Positions 10,233 to 19,965 of a DNA stretch of 64,000 bases are shown piece after piece. The DNA is from Haematococcus lacustris (lineage: Eukaryota; Chlorophyta; Chlorophyceae; Chlamydomonadales; Haematococcaceae). A model generated the notes under the pieces. The model saw only the letters and a list, made by a program, of their open reading frames with translations. It was not told the DNA's origin and did no database searches. Location of the stretch: positions 6,978,953-7,042,952 of the forward strand of contig JASKMD010000024.1 of the NCBI GenBank assembly GCA_030144725.1, in the 5' to 3' direction. Positions within the stretch are counted from its first letter, which is position 1; the number at the start of each line of letters is the position of its first letter. Made by a program: the position numbers and the translations under genes.

Positions 10233-13200
10233 GGACCAATGGAAACATCACTTGAAGGACGTATGCCCTCATCCACAGTGTGGTGAAACCCGTTTTGTGA
10301 CAGGTAACAGCACATTCACATGCATCCATTGAGCTTGATACCACCACCTCCCAGATCACCTCCACTACTCCTATACTCCCCTATAGACAATGATGGTGTC
10401 TTTGTGACGCATGCCATTATGTGGTGCTGTATGCCATGACAGAAAGTGGCTCCATTGAGGCACGTAGCAGCATCTACCTTCACGGCCTTCAGGACACCCT
10501 GAACATCCTCATGAACAACCCCCAAGTCAAGAAGTGGCTCCTGGAGCGCCCAGTGAATTCCGAACCAGGCTCCTTTGCCGCAAGTAAGAGAGTGTGCATG
10601 ACAGGTGCATATTGGAGGACAACAACAATAAATCCATAGCCCATCGACGTGTGGTTGATTTGGTTGCATCCCACGTAGGCCCTGCCGCTGCCCACATCCG
10701 GGAGCATGTTACGCCTGATGTGTATGATAACCCGTACGCTGTGAGGGTCAGCTTGGGGCTGGACTGGGTGAGCATCAACAAGAAATCAGTGGGAGTGATT
10801 GTCATGCAGGTGAGCAAGCAACCTAGTATCCTTGACACCACGCATTGACTTGCCCCTACATACACAACCATCAGTGCAACACCCAGCCAGTCCATGCAGG
10901 ATGCCACCATGCATAGCTTTGCACTCATGCCCGCCTTGTGTTTTGTTGTCTGTGAGCTCCAGTTGGTGGACGTCCCAGATCATGTGCGGGGCAAGGACGA
11001 CACCTGGGCCATCCTGGGCGTCATCATCGACAACAAGACTTCAGCTGACTCGCATGTCACCGGCTACATGAAGCCCATCTTCGAGGCTTTCCAGGGAGCG
11101 CTGGGACCAGACAGCTCCAAGCACGTCCACCTGCGCAGTGAGGCCTTTGGCGACCGCCCCGCTGAGGGCCCCCGGCTGTACCCTATCGTGATCAGTCTGG
11201 TGGCAGACACTCCAGCCAGGCAAGTTGTTACAACCAGGGGTGCACTATGTGGCAGGCCTCACAACGTCTTCACCAACATGTGGCACCCTGCGGTTGCAGG
11301 GCTGCTTGGTCTGGTGGCATGCAAGCGGGCGCCAACATGAACTGCATGTGGTGCTGGCTCAGTACCCCAAAGCATGGCAAGGAAGGAGTCCATCCCATGG
11401 GCTACGTCGAACCTGTGGACGCACCTACAATCCCCCCAGCAGTCAGACCTCCAACGCCTCTGGCTGCCGGTGAGCCAGCTCCAGCCAAGGTGCATATGAT
11501 GGATGCGTGCATGCGCCTGACGGCTGAGGAGTTCAAGCTGCGGGGAGACCTGGTGAAGGCCGCTCTAGAGCATGGGGGTCAGGAGCATATGGGCCTGAAG
11601 CCTGGCCAGCATGGCTGTAACCGCCCTGCTCTCATCCTTGAGTTCCTTCGGTACGTGGAGGGCACGTGGGTCCATGTCGTGCCCATAGCCCACAGCCTGC
11701 TTTTTGGGCTGGTGAAAAACCACCTGCTGTGGCTGCTTTCTACCAAGGAGAACAGCCCTTTCGACACCCATGAACGCAAGCTCATTGAGGAGCGCTTCAA
11801 GCACATCCGCGTGCCAGTTGACTACGGACGCAAGCCCCATCACAGTGTCAAATGCAGGTACGGTGACAAATCAACAAGGGCAATGGGAGCAACACAAGCA
11901 TAACTGGGACTAGGGCAGCACAGGAGTGTAAGACAAGGAGTTGTTATGCAATGTTTGTAATCTGTGGCTGATTGAGACTTAAGGTAGGAGCATATACACA
12001 GAGATGAATATGTTGTGTTTGCATTGCAGTGCCTGGATCATGGACGACTACATGAACTTCCTCAAGCACGAGTGGGAGTACGTGTTCTTGGACATCATGA
12101 AGCGCAACACAACCAGCCGGCGAATTCACTTTGAGCTGTGGGAGCACCTGGTCCAAGCCGTGCTGCACTATCTGACGCCAGGTATGTCAGTTATAGATGC
12201 AACTGAGGATCTATTGTTACCAGGACCACCATAATGATCACAATCATGGAGTGCTCTGATAACACAGTCAAATGCTACTTTTGCCAGGTGCTGACACACC
12301 TGCAAAAGTGGAGGCCAACATCCAAAAGGGCTTCGAGAACCTGCTCGACTACGCTAAGAAGCTGGAGAAGCACAAGGTGGAGCTGCATGTCCCGGCCCAC
12401 ATGTTCTCTCCCAATCTCCATATGTGTGTATGCCGGTGAGTGAGCAGTAGGGCGTTGATGTCAGCTACTCCACCATCTTCGAGACCAATAGCCCCTCCTA
12501 GTTTGTGACCATGAATAAGATAGCCTATAACACCCCTCCAAAGGTAACTATGATGCTCACTTACCATGTACCTATGATTTCTAATACAGTGCATTGCTTG
12601 TTGTGATGTGCGCAGGCTGCTGTATCAAGAGCTGCAACGTGGCCGCAGCTTCCGTGATGCTGAGTTTTGGTTGGAGCGTGCCATGCAGTACATGAAGCGC
12701 TGGGGAGGCAAGCATGCACCTGGTTCTACCATTGGCCTCTCAGCCTGCCTGCGTGAGAAGGTGTACCGCCAAGCTCAGCGTTTCCTGCACAAGATCCGGG
12801 CGCTGCAGGGTGGGGAGGATGAGGAGGGTGGGCACCAATCGCAGCAGGGAGCAGAGGGTGAGCCGATGGGGTCACAGCGGGGGGGGGCAGGGGATGAGGC
12901 AAGGGAACTGGTGGAGCGCCCCATCAGTGGGGCAGGTCAGGTCCGGGCCCCCACCACAGTGGAGGACACACAGCCAGAAGCAGAGAGGAACTGCCAATTG
13001 GTTGGCGCTGGATACCGTCAGTGCCCAGTCACGGGTGGGGAGCAGTGGGTGCGCCAGGCGGTCTGCACTATGGTGGGGGAGCTCAATGCTGGGTTGAATG
13101 GTGAGGGCAGCGGCTGGTGTGAGCAGGATGTGCTCGACCTGTTCTCTACTCCCCCTGCCACCTGTGGTGCCCCTGCCCAGCCCCCTAACGTGCCGGGGCG

Positions 13201-14023
13201 GGTATGGTACTTCACCCGTGCAGAGTGCACACAGCAGTTGATGTTCAGTGTGGCGTACAAGTGTGCAAAAAAGCGCAACAACAGCTGGGCCATGGATAAG
13301 TACTACTATAGAGCCAGCTTGTCCACTGTGAACGAGTATGCGGCCCACATCCAGTTCTGGGTGCGACTAGAGCATCCAATCATCACAGGCCGCTTCCTGC
13401 GAGTGGCCATCGCAAGGCTGTTCCCCGTCTACCCTGTGGGTGGCCTGCCCAACTTGTTGCATGGCATGGGCCCTGAACCAGAGCCAGCAGAGGCAGCAGC
13501 AGCAGCCGCAGCACGCACACCCGGGCGCAAGAGACCAGCCCCACAGGACACAGCGGCCAAACGGCGGGCAACAGGTCCAAAACCAGCAGCTGCAACAGCA
13601 GCTGCTGCAGCAACAGCAGCAGCAGGAGCAGCAGCAGCAGAAGCAACAGCAGGGGGAGCAGGGGCAGCAGCAGCAGAGGCAGCAACAGGAGAAGCAGAGG
13701 CAGCAGCAGCAGCAGCTCAGCCAGACGGTGCTGGCCCCTCTGGCCCGCCCCCCCACAATGGTGGGGCCAAAGGAGGACAACGCCGCTCAAGCCGTGTGGC
13801 CAAGGGGCCAGCCGCCGTCCCACAGGAGCAGCCAACCCAGGCAACCCAACCCTACCAACGGCGCGCCAAGTTCAGAACAAAGGAGGCAGGTGCTGGTCCT
13901 GCTGAGTGGTTTGCAGTGAATGGGGAGCAGCTGCACACTCTGTTCGTGTCCTTCTTCCCCACAGGCGAGGGCCATGGGGACATGTACTTTGTTCCATACA
14001 ACAGCCTCAGCAAGCAGCACTAG
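10233..14023 (+). CDS. CACTA/KDZ-like DDE transposase, copy A, 5'-truncated
   Basis: Exons in consistent phase: 10233-10303, 10443-10583, 10640-10809, 10900-11219, 11300-11857, 12030-12181, 12288-12435, 12616-14023. The order of motifs is a Cys pair (VCPHPQCGETRF), a predicted first catalytic Asp in LGLDW (10,762), VPDHVRG with YMKPIFEAF, a second Asp in VADTPAR (11,206), CMWCW, then the LHVPAHMF and FWLERAMQYMKRW helices that normally carry the last acidic residue. A beta-rich C-terminal domain follows, with an Ala tract from (GCA)n. This is the layout of Tnp2, Plavaka and KDZ transposases. The N-terminal exon found in copy B (38,582-39,116) is missing, so this copy is probably not functional by itself. 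The intron at 11,220 starts with GC. TGTAA lies at 14,074. Confidence 0.75.
13484..13722 (+). repeat. Coding (GCA/CAG)n tract in transposase copy A
   Basis: Imperfect GCA triplets are read as Ala, with Glu and Gly interruptions, in the transposase frame and as Gln in the next frame. The matching tract in copy B (42,411-42,655) differs in length and interruptions, so slippage occurred after duplication. Confidence 0.8.
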
Positions 14024-14093
14024 ACATTGTCCCTGTCGTTCAGGCCACATCATAATGATGACAATGTGCTAATTGTAATCAGGTTACGCCCAT

Positions 14094-15262
14094 CATCCCT
14101 GCACTCGTCCCTGCACTCCTCCCTGCGTTCGTCCCTGCACCCCCCCCTCCATCCCTGCATTCGTCCCTGCACCCCCAGGTCATCCCTGCACTCGTCCCTG
14201 CGTCCCTCCTTCCATCCCTGCACTCGTCCCTGCATTCGTCCCTGCACTCGTTCCTGCACTCATCCCTGCACTCGTCCCTGCGACCTTCATCCCTGCGCTC
14301 GTCCCTGCGCCCGTAATCCCTGCACTTATTCCTGCGACCTTAAGCCTGCACTCGTCCCTGCGACCTTAATCCCTGCACTCGTCCCTGCGCCTTTAATCCC
14401 TGCGCTCGTCCCTGCGCTCATCCCTGCACTCGTCTCTGCGCCCATCATCCCTGCATTCGTCCCTGCGCCTTTAATCCCTGCACTCGTCCCTGCGCTCATC
14501 CCTGCACTCGTCCCTGCGCCCCTAATCCCTGCGCTCGTCCCTGCGCCCATCATCCCTGTACTCGTCCCTGCGCCCCTAATCCCTGCGCTCGTCCCTGCGC
14601 TCATTCCTGCACTCGTCCCTGCGCCCCTAATCCCTGCACTCGTCCCTGCGCTCATCCCTGCGCTCGTCCCTGCGCTCGTCCCTGCACTCGTCCCTGCACT
14701 CGAAATCCCTGCGCTCGTCCCTGCGCTTATCCCTGCACTCGTCCCTGCACTCGAAATCCCTGCGCTCGTCCCTGCGCTCATCCCTGCACTCGTCCCTGCG
14801 CCCCTAATCCCTGCACTCGTCCCTGCGCTCATCCCTGCGCTCGTCCCTGCGCTCGTCCCTGCACTCGTCCCTGCACTCGTAATCCCTGCGCTCGTCCCTG
14901 CGCTCATCCCTGCACTCGTCCCTGCGCTCGTAATCCCTGCGCTCGTCCCTGCGCTCATCCCTGCACTCGTCCCTGCGCTCATCCCTGCACTCGTCCCTGC
15001 ACTCGAAATCCCTGCGCTCGTCCCTGCGCTTATCCCTGCACTCGTCCCTGCGCCCGTCATCCCTGCATCCGTCCCTGCACTCGTCCCTGCGTTCGTCCCT
15101 GCGCCTCCAGGTCATCCCTGCGTTCGTCCCTGCACCCCCCCCTCCATCCCTGCGTTCGTCCCTGCGCCCCCAGGTCATCCCTGCGTTCGTCCCTGCACCC
15201 CCCCCTCCATCCCTGCGTCTGTCCCTGCGCCCCCCCCTTCATCCCTGCATCCGTCCCTGCGT
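14094..15262 (-). repeat. Right subterminal 12-bp minisatellite of unit A
   Basis: The same 12-bp unit as 149-980 but inverted (CCCTGCRCTCGT on the plus strand). Degenerate 12/15/18-bp variants lie near both edges, and CCCCCCCTCC interruptions cluster next to the terminus. Long open frames through it are artefacts of the period. Confidence 0.9.
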
Positions 15263-15424
15263 AAACGCCACGGGCCGCCCAGCCTCAGCCTTTGACTTTT
15301 TTGACCTGATTTCTTTTGGGATGGATTCCTTACATTTCAAGCTACCAACTGGCCGAGTTTCAGCCCAAACGGACAAAGTCGGCCAAAGCGCAGGGAGAAA
15401 CGCAGGGCCTAAATTGTAGGAGTG
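15263..15424 (-). repeat. Right terminal inverted repeat of unit A
   Basis: It runs from the GCCACGGGCCGCCCAGCC block through TTGACTTTTTTGACCTGAT and TTTCAGCCCAAACGGAC to AAATTGTAGGAGTG. It is the reverse complement of 1-165 and nearly identical to 44,186-44,348. Confidence 0.8.
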
Positions 15425-15504
15425 ATCACTCATAGCCACAACACAGCCACCCATCTCCCCAACGTAGTGCAATGGAGTGTATGCCTTGCACTATTTGCAG
15501 AGGG

Positions 15505-17744
15505 CCGCAAAGGGTGTGTCAAAGAGCCTAACTAACCCAGCTGCTGCGCCAGGCACAAGCAAGGTCAGTGTTGATGCCATGGCCATGGTGGCAACACCAC
15601 ACCTGACGATGTTGCCTCTCCTACCCAGATATGGTGGTGCTAGTACTTATCACACACGGCATGCCAGCAATCCTTGTCACACACTGAGTTCCATGATATG
15701 CTTGTAAGCTCATACCCCCAAGCCTGCCCCTTGGAAACCTGTTGGTTGTAGGGTGGCACCCCCAAGACACCCTCGCGCCGACTCGACCCTGCCCAATATC
15801 ACACACCCACAAGGGTAAGCTCAGTAATGTAGATCGTCGTCAGACCTGTGTACTCACTCGATGCAGGTTGTCATGAGCACAGCGATCACCAAGGACAATG
15901 TCCTCCTATCCATGTTGGTATGCAGGTAGGGGGTGGCGGCGCCGCGGCTCCTGTACCGGCACCGCAGCCGGGTTCAGCAGGGCGCCAGGTATGCATGTAG
16001 GCAGCCAGAATCCCACCCTATCTGCAACATTGACATTTGTGGTCGGCGAGCAATGTTCTATGTAGGGCGCATCAAGGCAGAGGCCAACAGGGCCAGCTGA
16101 GGCATCAGAGTCTAAGTCTAAGAGACCTAAGAGGGTAAGATGCGTAAGGGGGTGCACATCTGACCCACCCGTGCTCCCATCATTCAATGTTTCTCTCTTG
16201 TTGCGTGTGCAGCTAAACCAGCAACCGCGGGTGAAGTTTGGGCTGGTGAGTAACTGCAAGGGGGGTGTAGTAGCTGTAGTCCTGCTGTTCTTGCAACTCT
16301 TTGTGTCATAGTTTGGTCAATGCTCTGTACGTGATGACACAGGGACCGCAATCTTTAGCCTTTGTCACCGCTTCGGCGACCAAGCACGTCAAGCTGCTAG
16401 GCGTGAGAGGCGTTGACCCTGTAGGTCCGAGTAGTATAGATGCCGTCTTGTCTATGGCATCCTTGCATCCTCGTTGGTGGTTGTTGTGTTGGCTGTGTGT
16501 AGGAATACCCCATCCCATATGTGGGCCATGGTGAACTCGCTCTGCCACCCTTACCCGGGGAGGTCGTGGACTGGTGGTGGCCTGTTGCCTTTGAGGCCAT
16601 TCAAGGATACATGATTCAAGACTGGGTGGCAAAGTACGGTCGCAAGCTGCCACCGGCTTGGACATTTGCCACCGGAGAGAAGAAGGTGAAAGAGTGAGTC
16701 GTTTGTGGACCTTGCATGGCTCTTGATGTGGCAATGGAGGCTTGTCTTGGGGTGGGTTTTGATACCAGGGACTGCCCCTATTGCAGGGCGGTGCAGCAAC
16801 AACGCACCCAGTGGTCAAGATTCAAGAAGGATGCCGGCCTTGCAGGCAAGACACAGCAAGTCAGCAAACCCGTCGAGAAGGAGACTGCCAAGTGGTGGTC
16901 TCAGTTGGGCTGCCTCAGAAAGCGATTCGGTGCTCAGTGGCGCCCCGATCAGTGGAAAGACAACCTGGCGGTGGTCCACCACCTGCGGGATCACGGCGGT
17001 GAGGGGCTGTGCTACATGGGTCATGTGCCAATGTATATCCAGTGAGGGCTAATGCATGCTTAATCATTGTCCTTGTATTGCGCCACACTGCTATCATTGT
17101 GTGTGGAGTGGTGGTGTGCAGTTCTGCCTGAGCTGTTGCCAGCAAGCTGGGTGGTTGGCAGTGTCCCAGTGGACATGGAGGGTGATCCAATGCCACTGGC
17201 CACACCCGCCCTGGACACCTGGACGCCCTTCCTGCGGGATGACCTGCAGCGGGTAGCGGGGGATGTGGCGAGCACTGCCGGCATCCAGGTCAGTGGTTGC
17301 AAAGGCATATAACATTGTGCATGTGAAAGTGTATTGTCGTGCGATCGCATGCTAATACTCACCATGGATAGCAGACATTGTGGTGAAACTTCGTGTGCAG
17401 GTGGACACGGCATGGCAGGTGGTGCATGAGGAGATGGACTCCCTGATGCCCGAGTTCAAGGTCAGTCACTATAAGGTTATTTATGGAATGCCTCATGCCT
17501 TTTTGTAATGCACAAGGATATAACTTGCTGTGTCGTCGCGCACTTGCTGTTGGTTGCACTGCAGGCACTCCTGCAACGCCTGGGAGATGGTGCTTTGGCG
17601 AGGGCCACCAGCCACCCGCAGCGGCAGCAGCAGCAGGAGCAGGGGCAGCAGCAGCTGGGGCAGCAGCAGCTGCACCCGCACCCGGAGTTAAACATCCAAG
17701 CAAGCCTGTCACGCTACAATGATGATGTCAGCCCCACTTTGTAG
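15505..17744 (+). CDS. Gene X, unrecognised multi-exon gene (first copy)
   Basis: Spliced exons are visible by GT-AG borders: 15,505-15,563, about 15,866-15,919, about 15,928-15,990, about 16,314-16,422, about 16,502-16,692 (EYPIPYVGHG then VVDWWWPVAFEAI), 16,788-17,041 (basic, WWSQLGCLRKRFGAQW), about 17,121-17,289, about 17,401-17,460 (VDTAWQVVHEEMDSL), and a last exon from about 17,566 to TAG at 17,744 with a Gln tract. I do not recognise a family. The EYPI...W-P-A-F...GKLPP-like block and the following basic segment match the minus-strand gene at 31,648-34,333. It lies next to the end of unit A inside unit B. A role like the CACTA accessory DNA-binding protein TnpA is possible but not shown. 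The start codon is not fixed. Confidence 0.5.
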
Positions 17745-18320
17745 TCCCTCATATCAACCCTGAGCGGCAGAATGCAGCAACAAAAACAGGGGGGAGCAGG
17801 AGTCTGATTGTGACATAGTCTGCTGAGTGTACTTTATGCTGGGTGTTGGAAGCAAGGTGTTGCAACCCGTTGTCATGATTTGCTGGTGGGGGGGGCTTCA
17901 GAGGTTTGCTTGGATGGTGGGGGGGGCTTCAGAGGGCCCATGCCGTAATTCAGTGCCTGCTTGGTGCCGAACATGCAAGGGTGCTTGGGAGTAATGAGTA
18001 GTTGCACCTCGTCTGATACACTGAACATACATCCAAATAGCACGCAACGTATGAGTGACATGCTGTAATAGCCTGTAATGACGAGTTCGCCAGGTGAGGA
18101 GGTACTGGTACATTGAGTATCCTAAATGCTGTACCACATCTCAACGTGTGTGTCATTCGGCAACTCCGCATAATTAGCAATACCGAATTCCCATCCTGGA
18201 AGAGTTCACCACCAGCATGGATGTGGCGGTGCTGTAAGCACTGGCCCCTGTGTTCATATACGTTCATGTATAGCAAAGTCTGGGCAGGCTATGCTGAACC
18301 GTGACATGAGTAATTTGCTG
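17745..18320. other. Intergenic stretch between gene X and the F-box pair
   Basis: No coding exon is supported. It holds a two-copy repeat of TGGTGGGGGGGGCTTCAGAGG (17,883-17,936) and otherwise unique sequence. Confidence 0.5.
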
Positions 18321-18383
18321 GCGTGCAAGCGATCATGGTGCAAGCCGTGCGCCCAGCCTGCAGTACAAGCACATCGTTTGACA

Positions 18384-19514
18384 ATGCAGCGCTCAGTGAT
18401 GGAGCATAACTGGGCCGAGCCTGTCGTTGTCACTAGCGGCGGTGATTTTCTGCGGCCCGGTCGGGGTAGCGAGTCCACTCCAATCACCGAAGAGTTCCGT
18501 GAGACGTGCCTGGTGACTTGCGACTTCCTGGTCCTCAGCATCGACTCAGAAACCATTTACTCGCATCTCTCACCTCGCCACTTGGCGGCTCTGCGTGGAC
18601 GTCGGCAGCGTTTTGGGCTGATGCTGACCCTGGAGCAGCGACTTGGTCCATGCATGACGAGGGCCAGAGTGGAGGGGGTGCTTGGGTTCCTGGGCCACTG
18701 TGAAGCAGTTCGGGGCGTGGAGATCAGACTCATCATGGACGAGCACACGGCAGAGGAGCCCACCTATGAGCACCTGCCAGTGGGGGCCTGGTTGGCGGAG
18801 CGGCTAATGTCCAACTTCCCCAACTGTCGTGTGTTGGGGTTCAAGCCTTTCTTAATGCTGCACTCAGAGCTGCTAGAACTCCTCCGCCACCACCTGGTTG
18901 TGGGGCGCATCAAGCATCTGGACATCCAAACTGCCCTCCTGACTGGAAGGGAAAGGGTCCATCCTTTTGTGTGGTTGGACCCAGCTTTGGGGCTGACATC
19001 CTTCTACGCCACATACCTGGGCCCCCTCCCCGTCTCCCTACGTGACCGCCCCAGCAACCTTGTGAGGCTGAGCGTCACAGAGATGTACCTCACTGACGTG
19101 GGCAATCTACCACAGTCCGTCACAACCCTACTGATATCTGACCTCAATGTCGTCCTACCAGAGCCGAACATGGCGGCCTTGAACAGAGGTGTGGCAGACC
19201 TAAGCTCAGGCCGTTTTGGGCGACAGGTAATTGGAGTGTTGGTCATGGGCATCGTGAGGAAGGAAGGATGCGCATCAGTAGCAGCCCTGCAGCCCCTGGT
19301 GGGACGGTTTAGGGAGGCCGTGGTGCAGGTGGGGGAGCCAGGCCATGATGTCCAGCTGGTGCAGTGTGATGTGGTTCAGGCTGTGCTTCCATTGTTGAAA
19401 AGGTGTGCTGGGGTCAGGTTCAAGAATGTCATGCACCCGTTGCATTTATGGCAGGAGTGGGCAGTGAAGAATGCCATGGCTCCTGGTGCATCGTTGAGCG
19501 TACGTTATGACTGA
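18384..19514 (+). CDS. F-box/LRR-like protein, family member 3
   Basis: A single exon of 376 codons. It is closest to member 1 over its whole length (Met-Gln-Arg-Ser start, GRRQRFGLMLTLEQRLGP, VRLSVTEMYLTDVGNLPQSV, VKNAMAPGASLSVRYD end), but its leader (18,321-18,383) is of the member 2 class. It starts a second tandem F-box/LRR pair with member 4. Substitutions are mostly in repeat loops and the frame is intact, which suggests a working copy. Confidence 0.7.
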   Translation: MQRSVMEHNWAEPVVVTSGGDFLRPGRGSESTPITEEFRETCLVTCDFLVLSIDSETIYSHLSPRHLAALRGRRQRFGLMLTLEQRLGPCMTRARVEGVLGFLGHCEAVRGVEIRLIMDEHTAEEPTYEHLPVGAWLAERLMSNFPNCRVLGFKPFLMLHSELLELLRHHLVVGRIKHLDIQTALLTGRERVHPFVWLDPALGLTSFYATYLGPLPVSLRDRPSNLVRLSVTEMYLTDVGNLPQSVTTLLISDLNVVLPEPNMAALNRGVADLSSGRFGRQVIGVLVMGIVRKEGCASVAALQPLVGRFREAVVQVGEPGHDVQLVQCDVVQAVLPLLKRCAGVRFKNVMHPLHLWQEWAVKNAMAPGASLSVRYD

Positions 19515-19800
19515 CATGCTGCCCCCATGCTACTTAGTCCAGTGTTTCAATGACATGGTGTGGCCTTGATTGGACAGCACGGACTCCAAGGAATAGTGGT
19601 CTTGGATGCCAACGTTAATTGCCGTCTCATCTTCAGCACCGTTGTCTTCAAGTCTCATTACATCGTTGGTGGTGGTAGCCTATGTATGTAACTGACATTC
19701 AGAGTGTCTCGTCAACTCGATATACCAATAATTACTAGACTGGGTGCCTTTGGGACCCATCCTTCACCATCTTGGCGGTAGGGGCGTTGGGGCGGGGGCC

Positions 19801-19850
19801 TGACGGTGCAGGTGGACACTACATGGCAGGTGGTGCACGAGGAGATGGCC
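19801..19850 (+). pseudogene. Orphan exon fragment of gene X
   Basis: The sequence around 19,809-19,850 reads CAGGTGGACACTACATGGCAGGTGG and on to GAGGAGATGG. It matches the gene X exon at 17,399-17,450 (VDTAWQVVHEEM), including the acceptor CAG. No neighbouring gene X exons are present, so it is a relic of a rearranged copy. Confidence 0.6.
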
Positions 19851-19906
19851 TTACAACCAGCCAGTCGCAATAGCCACTTGACGAATAATTAGAAATACCA
19901 AAGTCT

Positions 19907-19965
19907 TGCATGTGCAAGCGCCCGCAAGCGATCATACGGTCGGGTGCGGTACACACCACAACACG
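19907..19965 (+). promoter_or_regulatory. Conserved leader, class I, of F-box gene member 4
   Basis: GCATGTGCAAGCGCCCGCAAGCGATC and GCGGTACACACCACAACACG end directly at ATG 19,966 and match 7,341-7,411. Confidence 0.5.

Larger units (their letters stand above)
1..15424. mobile_element. Unit A: large CACTA/KDZ-like DNA transposon with inverted ends
   Basis: The first ~165 bases match, in reverse complement and with few differences, the stretch 15,260-15,407, so the two ends are inverted repeats. The right end finishes ...CCTAAATTGTAGGAGTG at 15,424; the matching first ~17 bases of the left end lie just outside the window. Directly inside both ends are 12-bp repeat arrays in opposite orientation. 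Between them lie a protease/dioxygenase gene (-), two F-box/LRR-like genes (+) and a DDE transposase (+). A CACT-type terminus, subterminal 12-bp repeats and a transposase with the CACTA/Plavaka-like layout are what is known for the CACTA superfamily and its relatives. The 15.4-kb size and the cargo are unusual. The target duplication cannot be checked because the left flank is missing. Confidence 0.7.
10145..15424 (+). repeat. Segment duplicated at 39,120-44,348 (transposase module plus right end)
   Basis: Introns, exons, 3' flank and terminus align with 39,120-44,348 with only scattered differences. Similarity starts at GAGTCACATGTACATA, just after the splice donor of an exon present only in unit B. 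The high identity in introns means a recent copy or gene conversion. Confidence 0.85.

Noticed and set aside
13367..13919. Gln-rich or Leu/Cys-rich frames over the CAG tract
   Set aside because: Alternative frames of the transposase's GCA repeat.
14027..15295. 422-codon frame rich in Pro-Ala-Leu-Val
   Set aside because: It reads through the right subterminal array. There is no splice or domain support.
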